Origin: Purpureocillium takamizusanense
Lineage: Eukaryota; Ascomycota; Sordariomycetes; Hypocreales; Ophiocordycipitaceae
Assembly (NCBI RefSeq): GCF_022605165.1
Contig: NC_063076.1
Coordinates: forward strand, 1,426,001-1,490,000
Direction: 5' to 3'
Length of the DNA: 64,000 nt
A program made the position numbers and the translations under genes. Positions 29,197-42,145 of this stretch are shown one piece after another. A model generated the notes under the pieces. It saw only the letters and a list, made by a program, of their open reading frames with translations, had not been told where the DNA came from and made no database searches. How positions within the stretch are numbered: the stretch's first letter is position 1; each line of letters begins with the position of its first letter.

Positions 29197-31779
29197 ATGC
29201 GCTCGTATGACAAAGTCGACGACGACAATGGTGTCGTAACGGTCGATGAGAGTTCCGACGCGTATTCCGATAGCAGCGTTCGCTCTCGAGACCGTCGCCG
29301 CAAAGCCAACACCGATCCCGCGCGGTCCCCCTTTGCCTGTCAAGATGGCAACGTCCCCGACGTCGTCTACTCCTTGAAGAGGTTCGGCAAGTTCGACCGC
29401 CTCATTGACCGTAAGTCTAGCCATTCTAATCCATCCTCACCGACTCCCCTGAGTCGTCCGTCCGTCGGCGTTCTTGATGGCTGACTGTGCTTTCCAGGTC
29501 GCGTGAGTGACAAGCCGTACGACAAGGACGACATGTCGGAAGACGTCGATGTCGCGTACGATGGCGAAAAGCCCGTCATAGAGATCCTCACAAAGACGTA
29601 CTCGCGTCGACGAGAAGGACGCCCGGGCGTGACGACTCATCCTTCTCGTTATGTTCCCCGACGACGCTCTCGCTCCAGGTCCGGTTCCGTTGACTCTGTG
29701 GAGAGTGGGTACGACTCTGGCCAGACTGCTGCCGTCCAAGTCCGCAGCCCTACCATGATCATACACTCGGAGCACCTCGCAAACGCCCTCCGAGCCGTTG
29801 TGGCCTACTACCCCAACGTTGACTTATCCGGCAGCCCGCCCGCTTTCAAGGCTCCTTATCGGCCCCTCTACCACCACCGCCGCGAGCTGGCAGAGTATCG
29901 CAACAACCAGCCGTCCTGTCATGATGCCGACTACGCCGAGACGACGACTCGGCACATCGATGTGCTCCTACGCTTCCTCGCCGACAATCTCGGGGACGCC
30001 ATCCGCCTTGAGGAGGAACGCCACGCTCTTGAGACGCCGCTGGCGACGCACCAGTACTTCTGGCTGCTCCTGAAGCCGGGAATCGTCTTCTATACCAAGA
30101 AGCACCACATATGGACCGCGTACGTTCTCAGCAGCTTCTCGTCCCCGCGGGGTAGCGATGGCGCCTACCGCGTCACCGGCTGGCTCCTCGAGTCCGATGG
30201 CCACCGCCTGGAGCGCAATCTCGAGGAATTCACCGTGTCACGCTGGCAGGGAGAGCAGCCCATCGCCAGCCTATCCCTTGTGCCCGAGTCGTTCTGGGGC
30301 GATGATCTCGCGGCCCAGGGCGGTCTCACCATGCGCGAAAAGCAAATCAAAGAGGGCAAGCTGTGCTGGGAGCTGCTCAAGCGTCCCACGTACATGCAGT
30401 ACGACGGTGAGCTGATCGGCTCCTGGCCCGGCGAGGATGAGCAGCGGGCCGACCAGACGGGCTTCATGAGGGGCCGCGTCATCTGCGACGACGCCGGCTT
30501 CAGTAGGTTCTGGGGCTTTGCCACAGAACACTCCGGCCGCTCCCGGAGTCCTTCGTATGGTCGGAGCAAATACCTGCCACGGCCCGTCGATGCTCCCGCG
30601 CGCGACCATTTGCCCACCGCCCTGCCGCGCTGCGGCTGCCGAGTCTGCTCAGGAGACAGGCCGAACAATCGCACCGACAGCAGCCCCTATCGTGGTCTCG
30701 AGGGTCTTTGCCCCAGCAAGGATACTCCCCCAGACAACAGCGACCTGTTTTACCTTGTGCTTAGCAAAGCTATCCCAGGCTTCGTGCTCGGCACCCGTCG
30801 CTGGGGCAATCTCTATGTCGGTAACCTCAAGCCCGTGGAGACGGACAAGGATGCCTTCAAGTACCTCGTCGTCGACGACGACATCAAGCGCACCGTCCAG
30901 GCGCTCGTCGGACAGTTCGCGTCGAATTCGACGGGCGACAATCTCTCGCCGTGGGGCAACGATTTCGTGCGCAACAAGGGCGAGGGTCGCATCTTCCTGC
31001 TCCACGGGCAGCCAGGTGTCGGCAAGACTTGCACGGCCGAGTGCATCGCCGAGCAGTCCGGCCGGCCACTCATCGCGCTCACGGGCGGCGACCTGGGCAG
31101 CGCGCTGTCGCACTCGCAGATTGAGCGGCGCCTCAACTACTTCCTCGAGCTGGGCCAGCGCTACGGCGCCCTCGTCCTCGTCGACGAGGCCGACGTCTAC
31201 CTGGAGCGCCGCCGCGCCAGCGACCTGTCGCGCAACGGGCTCGTCTCCGTCTTCCTGCGCGCCCTCGAGTACTACCGCGGCGTCCTCGTCCTCACCACCA
31301 ACCGCGTGCGCGCCTTCGACACCGCCTTCCTCAGCCGCATCCACGTCGCCCTGCACTACAAGAACCTGACCGACGAGCACCGCGAGCGCATCTGGACGCA
31401 CAACTTTGACCGCCTCGCCCGCGACTCGGCCGGCCGCGTCCGCGTCAGCGAGGCCGCCAGGGCCTACGTCTGCAGCGACCGCGACGTCCGCCGCATCGCC
31501 TGCAACGGGCGCGAGATCCGCAACGCCATGCAGACGGCCCTCGCCCTGGCCGAGAGCGACGCCAAGGACGACGGCGTCCCCGACGGCGTCGTGACCCTCT
31601 GCGAGAAGCACCTCCGCGCCGTGCTGGACATGACGAGGAGCTTCAAGGACTACGCCGCCCAGTGCGTGAGCAACGTCTTGCCGCACGGCGAGCAGGCCGA
31701 GTATGAGGGGTCCGAGCACGGGCTCCCGGTCGACCAGATACCCGAGGTGTACTACAACTCGTCTGATGACGACCTCTGA
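29197..31779 (+). CDS. AAA+ ATPase of unknown role, two exons
   Basis: Exons are 29197-29410 and 29498-31779, with an 87-nt intron (GTAAGT, branch GCTGAC, TTCCAG); 831 aa. The C-terminal third is a single AAA+ module: Walker A GQPGVGKT near residue 577, Walker B LVLVDEAD near 632, sensor-1 VLTTNR, and the arginine-finger region FLSRIH. The upstream region contains a conserved domain around residues 170-420 (e.g. YFWLLLKPGIVFYTKK, then FTVSRWQGEQPI) of the type that precedes AAA modules in many fungal proteins. It also has a CGCRVC cysteine cluster near residue 450. There is one AAA domain only, and no signal peptide or transmembrane segment. Such proteins are numerous in Pezizomycotina, and their substrates are generally unknown. 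Recruitment as an unfoldase is inference. Confidence 0.88.
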
Positions 31780-32250
31780 GCAGGTTGCGCGTGCGCAACG
31801 TGGTAAGAGAAAGAATGGAAGAGCCCAGTAGTGTTGGTACGCATGGGGGCATGCAGATTGTAGGCAAGGCGCCCCCTTCTGAGTCACAGACTCGCAACGT
31901 TTTCACGGCCTCGTTATGAGCCCTCTTCGACACGCATCATGTGCGGTTGTCGCGACACGTTTAATTATGTTCTTTTGTCACACAAGTGTGTTCGTTCTAT
32001 AGCAAAGTGACGGCTTCCAATAAAATTTCCCAATTCCAGCACATGTGACTTTGCAGTGCTGTTCCGTGACAGCTAAGGGGTGGTCTCCTGCCTGCAGTCC
32101 GTCCCGATGTCTTCCAGTTAGTTTCCCCGTAGGTGCCTCCTTCAACCAACTCAGTGCATCAGCGACATCAGCGAGACGTAAAATGATGATGGCAAATTTG
32201 GAACAAACAAGTCTCCCCTTGCAACTTTTTTTATGTTGCCAACAGACAAT
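31780..32250. other. Convergent 3' spacer, AAA+ gene and ABC transporter
   Basis: 471 bp between convergent stop codons, with aataaaattt near 32019 as a possible polyadenylation signal. No gene is supported. Confidence 0.55.
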
Positions 32251-35200
32251 CTAATTCGACTGGCCCAAGACCACAGCCTTGAGCTTGTCCGCCTCTCCGC
32301 TGTGCGCGCACATGTCCCTAAAGATGCCGCCCTTGTCCCACAGCTCGCGGGGCGTGCCGAACTCGGCGACGGCGCCCTCGCTGAGGACCAGGATGCGGTC
32401 AAAGTCGGCAATGGTGCTGAGGCGGTGCGCAATGACGAGAAGCGTGCTGTCGGTGAACTCCTCGCGGATGCTGCGCTGGATGAGGGCGTCCGTCGCCATG
32501 TCCACAGCGGACGTGGCCTCGTCGAGGACCATGATCTTGGGGCGCGAGATGATGGCGCGCGCAATGCAGAGCAGCTGGCGCTGGCCTTGCGACAGGTTGC
32601 CGCCCGACTCGGAAATGCCGCTGGAGAGGTCGCGGAAGATGTTGACGTTCTTGGGGGCCAGCGTCGACCCAGGCGTCGAGTTGGCAGCCGATGACGGCTC
32701 GTTCGCGGGTGTCACGGGCTGCGAGTCGACTAGGTGAACTCGAGACAGACAGTCGCGCAATTCGTCGTCAGTGTGCTCGTTGAATGGATCTAAATTGCTT
32801 CTGATCGTGCCAGAGAACAGCACTGGATCCTGAGGAATGATGGCAAGGCGCGACCTAAGGCTGCTCAGTTTGATCTTGGAGATGTCGAGGCCGTCAATCA
32901 GGACGGAGCCTTCCCGCGAGTCGAGGAAACGGAACAGCGCCAGCGTGAGAGACGACTTTCCAGCGCCGGTGCGACCAATGACGCCGACCCTCTCGTTGTT
33001 CTTGACGCTGAACGAGATTCCCTTGAGAACAGGCGGGAGATCCGGCGCGTAAGCGGCGACGAGGCCGTTCACCTCCATCCTGCCCGACGTTGGCCATGCG
33101 GCAGGAGGCTCCTCACCCTCCAAATCCTCTGTGTCAAGCTCGCAGTATTCCACGATACGCTCGGCTGCGTTCATGTCCAGCTCCAGGTTTGCGTACCCGC
33201 GGACAGCCATGAGCATGTTCCCGGAAAAGTCCAGGGCAAATGACATGGTGAATCCAGCCATGGCAGCGTCGATAAAGGACGAGCCTACGACGATCGCTCC
33301 GACAGTGGTAGTGAAGGCCGTTCCGATGAGCGCCATGCGGAAGCCAAGCCATCGGTTCAGCACCCAGTTGTACACACTGAGATTGTCCCAGCTGTCCAGC
33401 AAGGCGTACATGCGATCAACGTAGACGTGAGTCTTTTGAAACGCTCTGAGAGTGGAAACACCTGCGAGCGAGGCGTTGAACAGCTCAAAGACGGGCGACT
33501 TGGCCGTACTTTCGATACGTTTGATGGGCCGCGCTCCGTCCAAGTACGTCTTGCCAACGACAGCCGCCAAAAGCAAGAGGACAAGGGCAAGGGGGATGAT
33601 GTACGCCGACACCAGGATACCTGCCACGCAGACGCCCACTAGTCCCAGTATACGCCAGAACATGAAGCCCAGGCTCATGGTAATGCGACTGTCAACAATG
33701 TCAAAGTCGGCGGTAAGACGGTTGAGAACACGGCCGACGGGAACGGTGTCGAGCCAGCGGAGCTTGGTGTGCATGACTGTGAACAGAATCCTCTTGAAGA
33801 GCGTCCTGCTTGCCTTGATGCTGATGATAAAGGTCCATAGGAAGCGGACGGTTCCGATGATGGCGCTAGCTGCAGACAACGCGATATATATGCCAAGATA
33901 GAAAGACAGCGACTTGTGCTCATGACCAGAAACGTGCATGTGGGAGGCAGCATGCATTGTACTGTGCTGGAGCGACACGCCATATGCCATGCCATGTTGG
34001 TGCCCAGTGCTGGAGACGGAGACGCTTTCCTCCTGGTCGTCAGTCCAAATGCGTAGCCACCAGTTGCGCCCTGCGGAAGTTAGAGATTGAAGTCCGATAG
34101 GCAGGAAGGAGTTCAGACGTACCGAGATTCATGCCTTCATACGAAACGTAAAGGATGGCGCAGGCTACCCAGAAGAACCAGCCTCCACTGCTCTTCATGT
34201 AAGTGGCGTAGACGTGTCTCTTGACCATGCCCTTTGCACGGGTCTCGTCAACTACAAACTGCTTTCCGCCCTTTGAAGGCACCTTGTGCAGCGTGTTGAT
34301 TGTCGTTTCCTCGTTCTCCGGGGGCTCCAGGACAGACGTTTCCTCTGAGTTCACAGCTGTTGGTCCGTCGCCAGTCTCATCAACTTGAATCACCACTTGA
34401 GGCTGTTCGTGGCTTTTGATTTTTTGGAGAGTGCCATCCTCGGCAAGATCGGAAGTCAGGCCGCTGTTCAAGACGGTTCCTTCGCCCAGCTCCGCGATGT
34501 ACTTGGTCTGAGAGTCGACCAGACCGACATGGTGCGTGACGAGAATGCGAGTCCGGCCCTTGCAGATGTCGCCCGAGATGCAATTCTCGAAAATCTGGCG
34601 GCCGACGTGTGCATCCACAGCGCTAAAAATGTCATCCATGATGAGAATGGCTGCTCGAGAGTAAATGGCACGGGCGAGAGTGACACGCCATTTCTGCCCG
34701 CCGCTGAGATTGATGCCGTTGGCGCCAAGCTCGGTTTGATCGCCGTCAGGTAGAATTTCGAGATCCTTCTTCAGCGCGCAGACCTCCAGCGCGGTATTAT
34801 AGCGGTCTTCCAGGAAGGGCAGGCCGAACAGAATGTTGTCCCGGAACGAGGCGCTCTCTAGCCAAGGTGTTTGGCTGACGTAGGCGACTGAGCCGGGCAG
34901 GATCCAGTTCCCGGGGTGGGCTTTGCCATCGTTACGCTCCAGAGGAGGCAGAGTTGTGGGCATGTAGATCGAGCCTTCGAGCAAGTCGGCCTCTCCGAGC
35001 AGCGCGCTCAGGAGGAGACTCTTGCCGGTCCCCGTTTTTCCTGAAATGACAGACAGCTCACCCTCTGGAAAGGACAAGTTGACATTGCTCAAGATGAACC
35101 TGTCCTCGTCGGGAACGTCGCCATCGACGGGCCAGGCAATCGATGCATTTTCAAAGGCAACATCGGGTCCTTCCGATACAACCTTTTCAATCTCAGGACC

Positions 35201-37133
35201 ATCAAGATATTTTTGGACTCGTCGGACAGACACCAAGGTGTCCATGCCACCAGCTAGGAGCTCGGGGAGGACCGAAAGCGACACCTCCAGACTCTTGAAA
35301 ATGCCCACGCTGACAAAGGCTACCGAAGGGGCCAAGATGCCATGAATCGCGGAATAGGTCGCGAGAGAAGCAGCTGCGAGAAGGATAGGGCTGGTGACCC
35401 AGCAGAAGAACAAGACGGAGTCGGCGGTGAAGACTTTCTTGATGGTTCGAAGTTCGGTCTCTCGCATCTCGAGAATTTTCTTCTCCCATTGGCCCTCGAT
35501 GGCAGAGAATTTGATCTGGCGCATACCCAACAAGGCCTCATTGACGATGGCCAACTTGTTGTCGCGGTTCTTCATCAGAGTATCCTCCGCCTTCATGTAT
35601 ATCTTGGAAACGTATGTGTTGACGGGAAGCACAAGTGCCCAGGCCAAGATACCAGCACCGAATGGTAGCCAGCCTATGAGCTGAATGAGAAAGGCAGAGA
35701 AGATGACGAGCTTTCCCACGCTGTTAATGAGATAGAACTGCATCATGGCAAACTCTGCGATGTGCCTCGAGTCTACGCCAACCAGATTCACAATGGCTTG
35801 GCGCGATTTCAGGACGCTGGACTCCTCCTTTTCGTCCTTGTCCTTGTCTTTGTCCTTGTCGTCGTCGTCGTCGCTCTTCTTTCCGTTCTCGGCGGCCTTG
35901 TCGTCGTCCTTGGTGTTGTCTGCAGACTTGACGTTCTTGCGCCTCAGCGACTTGTTGAAGACGAGCGCAGAAAGCTGGCCTCGAATGGGCATGCACAGTC
36001 TGGTGATGGAGAACCACACAATCCAGCCATCAATCCACTGGTAGTCGGGGTTAGCTAGGCTCTACAACTACTCTCATTGCGCTGATGTACAACTTACCTG
36101 TTCTGCGAGAGTGAAGACGCCCATCCAGAGAATGAGGAGCCAGAGCTGCGTCTTGTCCGTCTCCTCCTTGCGCTCCAGTGCCTGCACAAGTCGCAGCATT
36201 GCCCAGAATGGACCGATGCCCAGGGCGCATCGAAAGAGAAGGACTGTCCATTGAATCGCCAGGCGGCTACCGTAGGCGCGGAATAGCGAGAAGAGAAGGC
36301 TGCCCGTGTGATTCCCCCTGATCCATCGGGAAACGAGGTTCTCGGCTCGAATCTGGCTGTCGGGCCGCGGGATGTCCTTCCCGTCAAGATCACCCTTCTT
36401 GCGGGCCATGGACAGAATCCTTCCACCAAAAGTCCAAGTATACCTGTTTATAGTCGAAACTGTCCATTCGGGGCTGACAAGCTTGTCCTTGTAGTAGACG
36501 TCAGGTCGTCGGGGTATGGAGACGCAGGAGAAAATGAGGGCAATGCTGGCGCCAATGTTGAGGATGCGCAAGATTAGGGGAACGTCATCGCGAATATGGA
36601 CGTGCTTGCCGATGCTCAGGGCATAAATTGAGGCTGCGACTGTAGTGAGCAGGCTGGAGAAGAAGGCCCAAAGGCCCAAGTTGTGCGTTCGCACGGGTGA
36701 ATGGTGAGAGGCCAGGAGGATGGCCTGGGCTAGGAGAGCACCCTATCAGAGACACGGACGAGCAGGCATTAGCGGGTGATTCGTGAGCAGATGTATTTCG
36801 CGCGACGTGGTGTCGACTTACCCAGGCACCGGTGAGGAGCCACGACTCGAGTAAGAGGCCATGGCTGGCGGGGCTGAGAGTAGCAAGGACCGAGGCGGCA
36901 GTGATGAGGCCGAAACCGAGACTGGCGAAGAGAAGGACGGCGGTCTTGGGGGCTTTGTTAGAGAAGGCGGCAAGAGCTTCCGGGGTGCTCTTGCCGTCCT
37001 CGTCTTCGTAGAAATTGTCCTTGGGCGTGCGATTGCGCGCCTGGCTGAGGAAGGACAGGGTACCGGGGAGGGTGGCGAGTCCGGCAAAGGCCAGTGCGGC
37101 GGCAGAGAGCGGCAGGACGAGGCCTTCAGTCAT
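32251..37133 (-). CDS. ABCC-family (MRP-type) ABC transporter, four exons
   Basis: Full-length ATP-driven exporter, probably of conjugates or drugs across the vacuolar or plasma membrane. Exons read 37133-36822, 36742-36098, 36037-34123 and 34070-32251; all phases agree; 1563 aa. A TMD0-like hydrophobic N-terminal region is followed by TMD1, NBD1 (Walker A GKTGTGKS, signature LSGGQ, Walker B ILIMDD), TMD2 and NBD2 (Walker A GRTGAGKS, variant signature LSQGQ, Walker B IMVLDEATSAVD). The Asp in NBD1 where other ABC proteins have the catalytic Glu is usual for ABCC members. A very acidic/basic linker (DDDDDKDKDKDKDEKE) interrupts TMD1, and a His-rich loop (MHAASHMHVSGHEH) precedes a TMD2 helix. 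It resembles yeast Ybt1/Bpt1-type transporters; the exact orthologue is not claimed. The start at 37133 is the first ATG in frame. Confidence 0.92.
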
Positions 37134-40100
37134 GGTGAAGTACAGAACGGATTGGGATCCCGCCACGGGTTGGGCAGGACTCTACGCAGAGCTCGCCTCA
37201 GGAGGACACGAGCGCGAAACGGCGCGTCTACAACGATGCCACCGCGACTCAGTCTCCGTCTTCGACCGAGTTGCTGGGTGAAGTGGTGAGACGGAGGGGG
37301 GCTTGAAAGACGAGGAGAGAGTGAGGCACAGTGCTCTCGGCAATGTGCAACTATCGCCGATGACACAGCTGGCCAGTCGAGGCGAAGCGGGAGGGGGAGA
37401 GAGAGAGAGAGAGACGGTAAGAGAGGCCAGGCCGAAAGGGAGCCAAGGCATCAAGATGACGGCAGGAAGGCACTGCAACCGGCTCCGTAAAGTACTTAAA
37501 CGAAGGAAGGCACACGCGATTGACTGACGGGCGTCAGTGCGGCGCGGTGCCGTTGCGGCGCCGTTCGGCGGACCTCGATCGGGCGGCGTCAATTTCCTGT
37601 GCTCATTCGTCTTCCTCATCGGCGACCGTTCGTCACCCGCACGCAGCCTTGCAGATGCACGGAGCGAGGAGTCATCGGGCAACCCTGCCTAGCGGCTTCT
37701 TCGTTTCCAGGGTCCTTTGGGGGGGGCGCGGGTGGCTCGTGCTGGGCGGGACACATGTTAGTGCCTCAGGTCGTGGGTTGTCAGGTTCGGTTCGCTGGGC
37801 GGCGCTGGCGGTGTTGCGAATCTGAGGCAGTGGAGAGGGGCCAGAGAGGCACATGGAGGATGATGGGATCCAGGTCCCCTTTTTTTCTCTCTTCTTTTCT
37901 TGGAGTTGCTTGTCGCGAGCATCAGAGCTGAGGCGAATGAAATGATGGGCGCAGGGAACAACGGAGCCTCTTGCTCCTCTGCGTTGCTCTAAACTCGTGA
38001 TGATGCAACACTCGGCGCCGCGCCTTGAGCATCTATCGATCGATGCGTTCTGTGTGAGAAAACGCGGCGAGGAGCCTCATCACTGCAGCATGCACCATGC
38101 CGTGTCCCGTAGGACGAGTACGTACGAATACATCATCATTAATGCAAGTGTCTACGAGGAAGGACGACGACCCCAGACTTTTTCCACCTCCGCCATCGCC
38201 ATCGCCAGCATCACCACCACCACCGCCACGCATCTCTCCCACCCACGCAGGCCCCGCCCCGGGCTTACACGTCCGGCGCTGGTTCCCACAGCGGATTCGA
38301 GATGGCGCCGCCGCGGGAAGAAACAGCCACCTGGGCGGCAGCACACGGTCTACCGGTTTAGGCAGGAGTTTCAAAGGCGGCGGCGCGCTAGCGAAGGCGC
38401 CGTGCAACGAGGGAATGGAGCACTCGATGATGGGATTTGTTCATCCTCACCGCGGGGCACGCACTGCCACCAAGCCCGTCGTGACCCTGTTGGTAGTTCT
38501 GGCTCATTGTACTTGGTTGCAGTCATCATCAATCGAATATCGGTCTTCGAAATCAGGCCGCACATGATGACGCACAGAAAGCCTTCAAGCAATAACGTTT
38601 CTGGCAACGAGGGTCGGCTCGCCCTCAGTAAAGGGGCGAGTTTAGTACTTCGTACTTCGTATGCACCGGTAGAGTCAGGAAAGCTGTGAGCAATAAACAC
38701 CAAGGGCAATCAACTGCCTAACTCGTTCTAGCCTCCGCCTCGAAGTCGCCAGAAAAGCATATCTACCTAGCAAACTCCGTGCAGCATGCCGTGCAGGAAC
38801 CATCATGACTGAGCCAGAGAAGAGTGAAGAAGAGTCATCCCTCTGTCACAGACTAACGACTGATGGGAGTAGGACGAGATAACAGTAGTGCTGCCTACCG
38901 AGTACTGTCCCTACCAGGTGCGAACGTAGAACTGACGCACGCACTGTACTTGAGTACTCGACGCACTACCATGCGCGACTCGACGTGGAGTTGCAACCGA
39001 GTTGCTGGAGCCTTGCCCGTCCTGCGGCCCACCCCATGTCAGATCGGCATCGCTGGCACGCGCCGCCTTGGCGTGCTGTTCCGGTGTCCCCCTCCCCTCT
39101 TCGGGCTCCCCCCAAATCTCCAGCATCGCGATAGGATCCGTCCGCCACTCCAGTGCCAGGCATCGATCGCGCCAACAACCGCGTTTCGGTGTTCGTTTGG
39201 TCGTCCGTCGGCCTGGCTGCCTGCGCAAGGCAACAACAAGGTCACTTGCTCTCTGCAGAACCTGCGTCTCACAGATGCACACAGGATGTTGTTCGGATTA
39301 CATTTTATTCTTCTTTTTCCCTACGGCATCTTTTGCGAAGCCTCTCTATTTTTTTTTTTAAGTTTCTTCTTCTTCTTGTTGGTTCTGCCAGACACTCCTG
39401 CTGCAGCGCCGTGTACGAACCGTGCTTCTCCATCCCGAGAGGTGAGTCAGTCCGGCCGGCACACCTGCGCATCTGTCTCGTTGGAGACGGCCCCCAACTC
39501 GGCATCTGGAACACTGCCAAGGCATCGGTCAGCGGCGCATTGGCTGTAGGGGTTCGTTCGTCCTCTTTGCATGTCCGCTTCGAGGGAACAGCTCCGTGTC
39601 CAAGGCCGTCCCCGTTGCGACAGTTGCAGGGCGACCGCATTGCCCTTTTAAGTTGCCCTCGCACGGGGCGATGCCTACCTAGTAGTACGCGGCACACAAC
39701 AGGCTTATTACGGCCCATGTTAGTATTTCAACTCCAGGGAACCCCCGGGCCCGCGAATGCCTGCACTCCGAGTCCGAGGCTCGGTCCACAGGGTGAATCA
39801 TATCCAGACCGAAACCCGCATGTGTGGCGTCAGTCACACAACAGCCCGTTCCGAACCTTGCCATTGGATTGCAGGATCGACGCTGCAAAGGCTTGACTCG
39901 GCACGCAGCATCGGTCACGACTGGGGATCGCAGAGCCGTCAGGGGGTAAGTGCAGTACGTACTTTATACTGTAACTTAGTACCTACATGCGCGCCCCGAA
40001 GTTACTTTCTCCGCAAACAAACAAGCCCATCGCCTGCAAAACAGATGAGGCTCCCGGCGCGCCGTTCCGAGCAGGGCCGAATAGCCGTGGGCTGGTGGAT

Positions 40101-42145
40101 CGTAGCACTCATTTCTTGCATGCAGCAAGGCGGTTTCCTCTCCTTTCACATCCATGAGCTCTGGCGCGCGTGCCAAGCTAGTTACACCGCTGGTCGGTGC
40201 TGACCACCACCACCACACCCACCCCCCTTCCTCCTTGTTATGCGAAGAAAAGCCAGGGTGGTTGGTGGCATGGTCGCTTCGCGGGTGGCTTGCCGTCGTG
40301 CCTGGGATGGAATCACAGACTCACAATGTCTTGTCAATTTTCGCCCGATAGGCGCACCGTTACTGCCTGTTGTGTGTGTTTTCAAGCCCCCCCTCTTCCT
40401 TTTTGAGGTGCGGTGCATACGCACGTACGAACGCATACACACTACATTCTACATTCGTAGCTCGCCGGTGTTGTTGGTGTTTTTCCGGTGGATAAAGGCA
40501 GCCCGGTCACGCACGTGAATCCGGTCCTCGATGAGCAGCCTGCACGGTCTTACTCGTGCATCCAGGCGTCTTGCATGCGAGTACCCGCCTCGTCGCAGGC
40601 AAGACAGACAGGCTTGTGCAGCAAACTAATAAGTTACCAACTCTAGTAATGTGAGCGGCTCCGCGCGCGCGCAAGGGACAGGGACAGCCCTGCTGCTGCT
40701 GCCGCTCCCGGCATGTCGACAACTAACGTACTTCGCATGTACGCACATGTATCACCGGGCGGAACATGACACGGCAGAGGAGGGAAGAAGGCAGCAGACA
40801 GGCGATGGACCAATGGGCCCAGGCCTTCTCCTGCTCTCCTCTTGCTCAGCTCGCCTGCACTGGTACGCGAAAAGGGTGTTGTCATGCGATGCGGGTGCGC
40901 TGTCTGGAGGGTGATAGGTCTACGGACTAATACTGTAGGTGGCAGGCACGCACAATGGACGGCACGGCAATCGAGTTGAATCAAGGTCATGGAAAGTCAT
41001 TGGTGGCCCTCCTTCCCGTTCGCTCATCTCATCCAGGGCATGGATCGATCTGCTCCTCTCGCCCACGACACCATCGCCTATAGTCGTCCATCTCCCGGCG
41101 TACTTCGTATATACGTAGTGCTTCGCACGCGGCCGTCCGCCCGCCCGCCTCAACACAGCGACAGCCACCGGCAGAACCTTGAAACGCCTTGTTGGGGGCA
41201 AATCCGCTGGCGGCAGGCGCCTGGGCCGCCAACCAGACGCCGCTAAACTCTCCTGGCCGTCACGCCCATCCGCGACGCTCCTTTGCTGCCAGCGGGATCC
41301 ACACCAGCTCCCTGATCCCCAGCTCCCCACCAAACTTCACCATCCACTGCATCCAAGGCACTTTATTAGGGGTCGCCCAGCCTGGCGTTGCCCAGCAGAG
41401 GCACAGCAGTAGAAGCAGCAGCACCACCCACCACAATCACCGACCCAAGTACCACCACTCGCCTCACCTCAGCAGCGACCACGGGCAGCAAACGCACTGG
41501 AGCACGGGCAGCGCAGCGCGACACAGCCGGGGACGGGCGCGCTTCCAGCTTTCATGTTAACCAGTACCGGTTGAAAAGCACGCACCCGGACCACAAGTCG
41601 GCAAGACCTAGCAGCCAGCATCGTGGTTCCCCCCCACTCCCACTCCCACTCTTACTCCCACACCACCTCAGTCAATACCGACCGAGCACGCCTCTCGCCC
41701 GCACCCACGGGCGGCGCACTCCACCACGCACGCCTCGCAGGAACAGTCAGTCGCGCGCCACCCGAGCGTGGTTTCAATCTACTACTGCTACTGCTACTGC
41801 TACTGCTACTACTACTGCGCTGGGCAAATGACCGGCCGGTTTTTGGTCACGGTCCCGTCTCTCGCGTGTCGAACCATTGACCTCACCACTGAAGCCACCG
41901 CTGTCACCTGCAATCCTCCGTTGCCAAGTCGCTAATTACGACCTCTTCTTCCCTTCCCTCGACCGCCTTCATCCCCCCCTCGACTCAGCTCATCAATCAT
42001 CTCTCGTCGGTGTTTCCACCCCGGAGCACGCTGCTGACCCTCGCCGACAACCCGCTCCGCCAGAACCGCCGCCGTCGGTTCCCATCAACCTCTGCGTTTC
42101 CTTCGCGCTCACACATGCCGCGCACTCGGCCGTGCCTTCGACACA
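37134..42145. other. 5-kb gene-poor region between divergent genes
   Basis: Upstream space of both the ABC transporter and CAC2. It contains a GA-rich tract near 37390-37415, T-rich runs near 39345-39360, a double cttcgtacttcgta motif near 38645-38662, similar words at 40728-40740 and 41098-41115, and a CTA/CTG microsatellite at 41779-41817. Overlapping open frames on both strands have no recognisable domains, start context or introns. An unannotated RNA gene cannot be excluded. Confidence 0.55.
41779..41817 (+). repeat. CTA/CTG trinucleotide microsatellite
   Basis: Tandem tact/gcta trinucleotides about 330 bp before the CAC2 start, likely in its promoter or 5' UTR. Confidence 0.75.

Noticed and set aside
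30649..31887. 412-codon minus-strand frame
   Set aside because: Antisense shadow of the AAA+ ATPase; the plus strand has Walker motifs and sensor residues.
38863..39896. Overlapping 228- and 247-codon plus-strand frames in the 5-kb spacer
   Set aside because: No recognisable domain and Cys/Arg/Pro-rich random-like composition. A Phe/Leu run comes from a T-rich tract.
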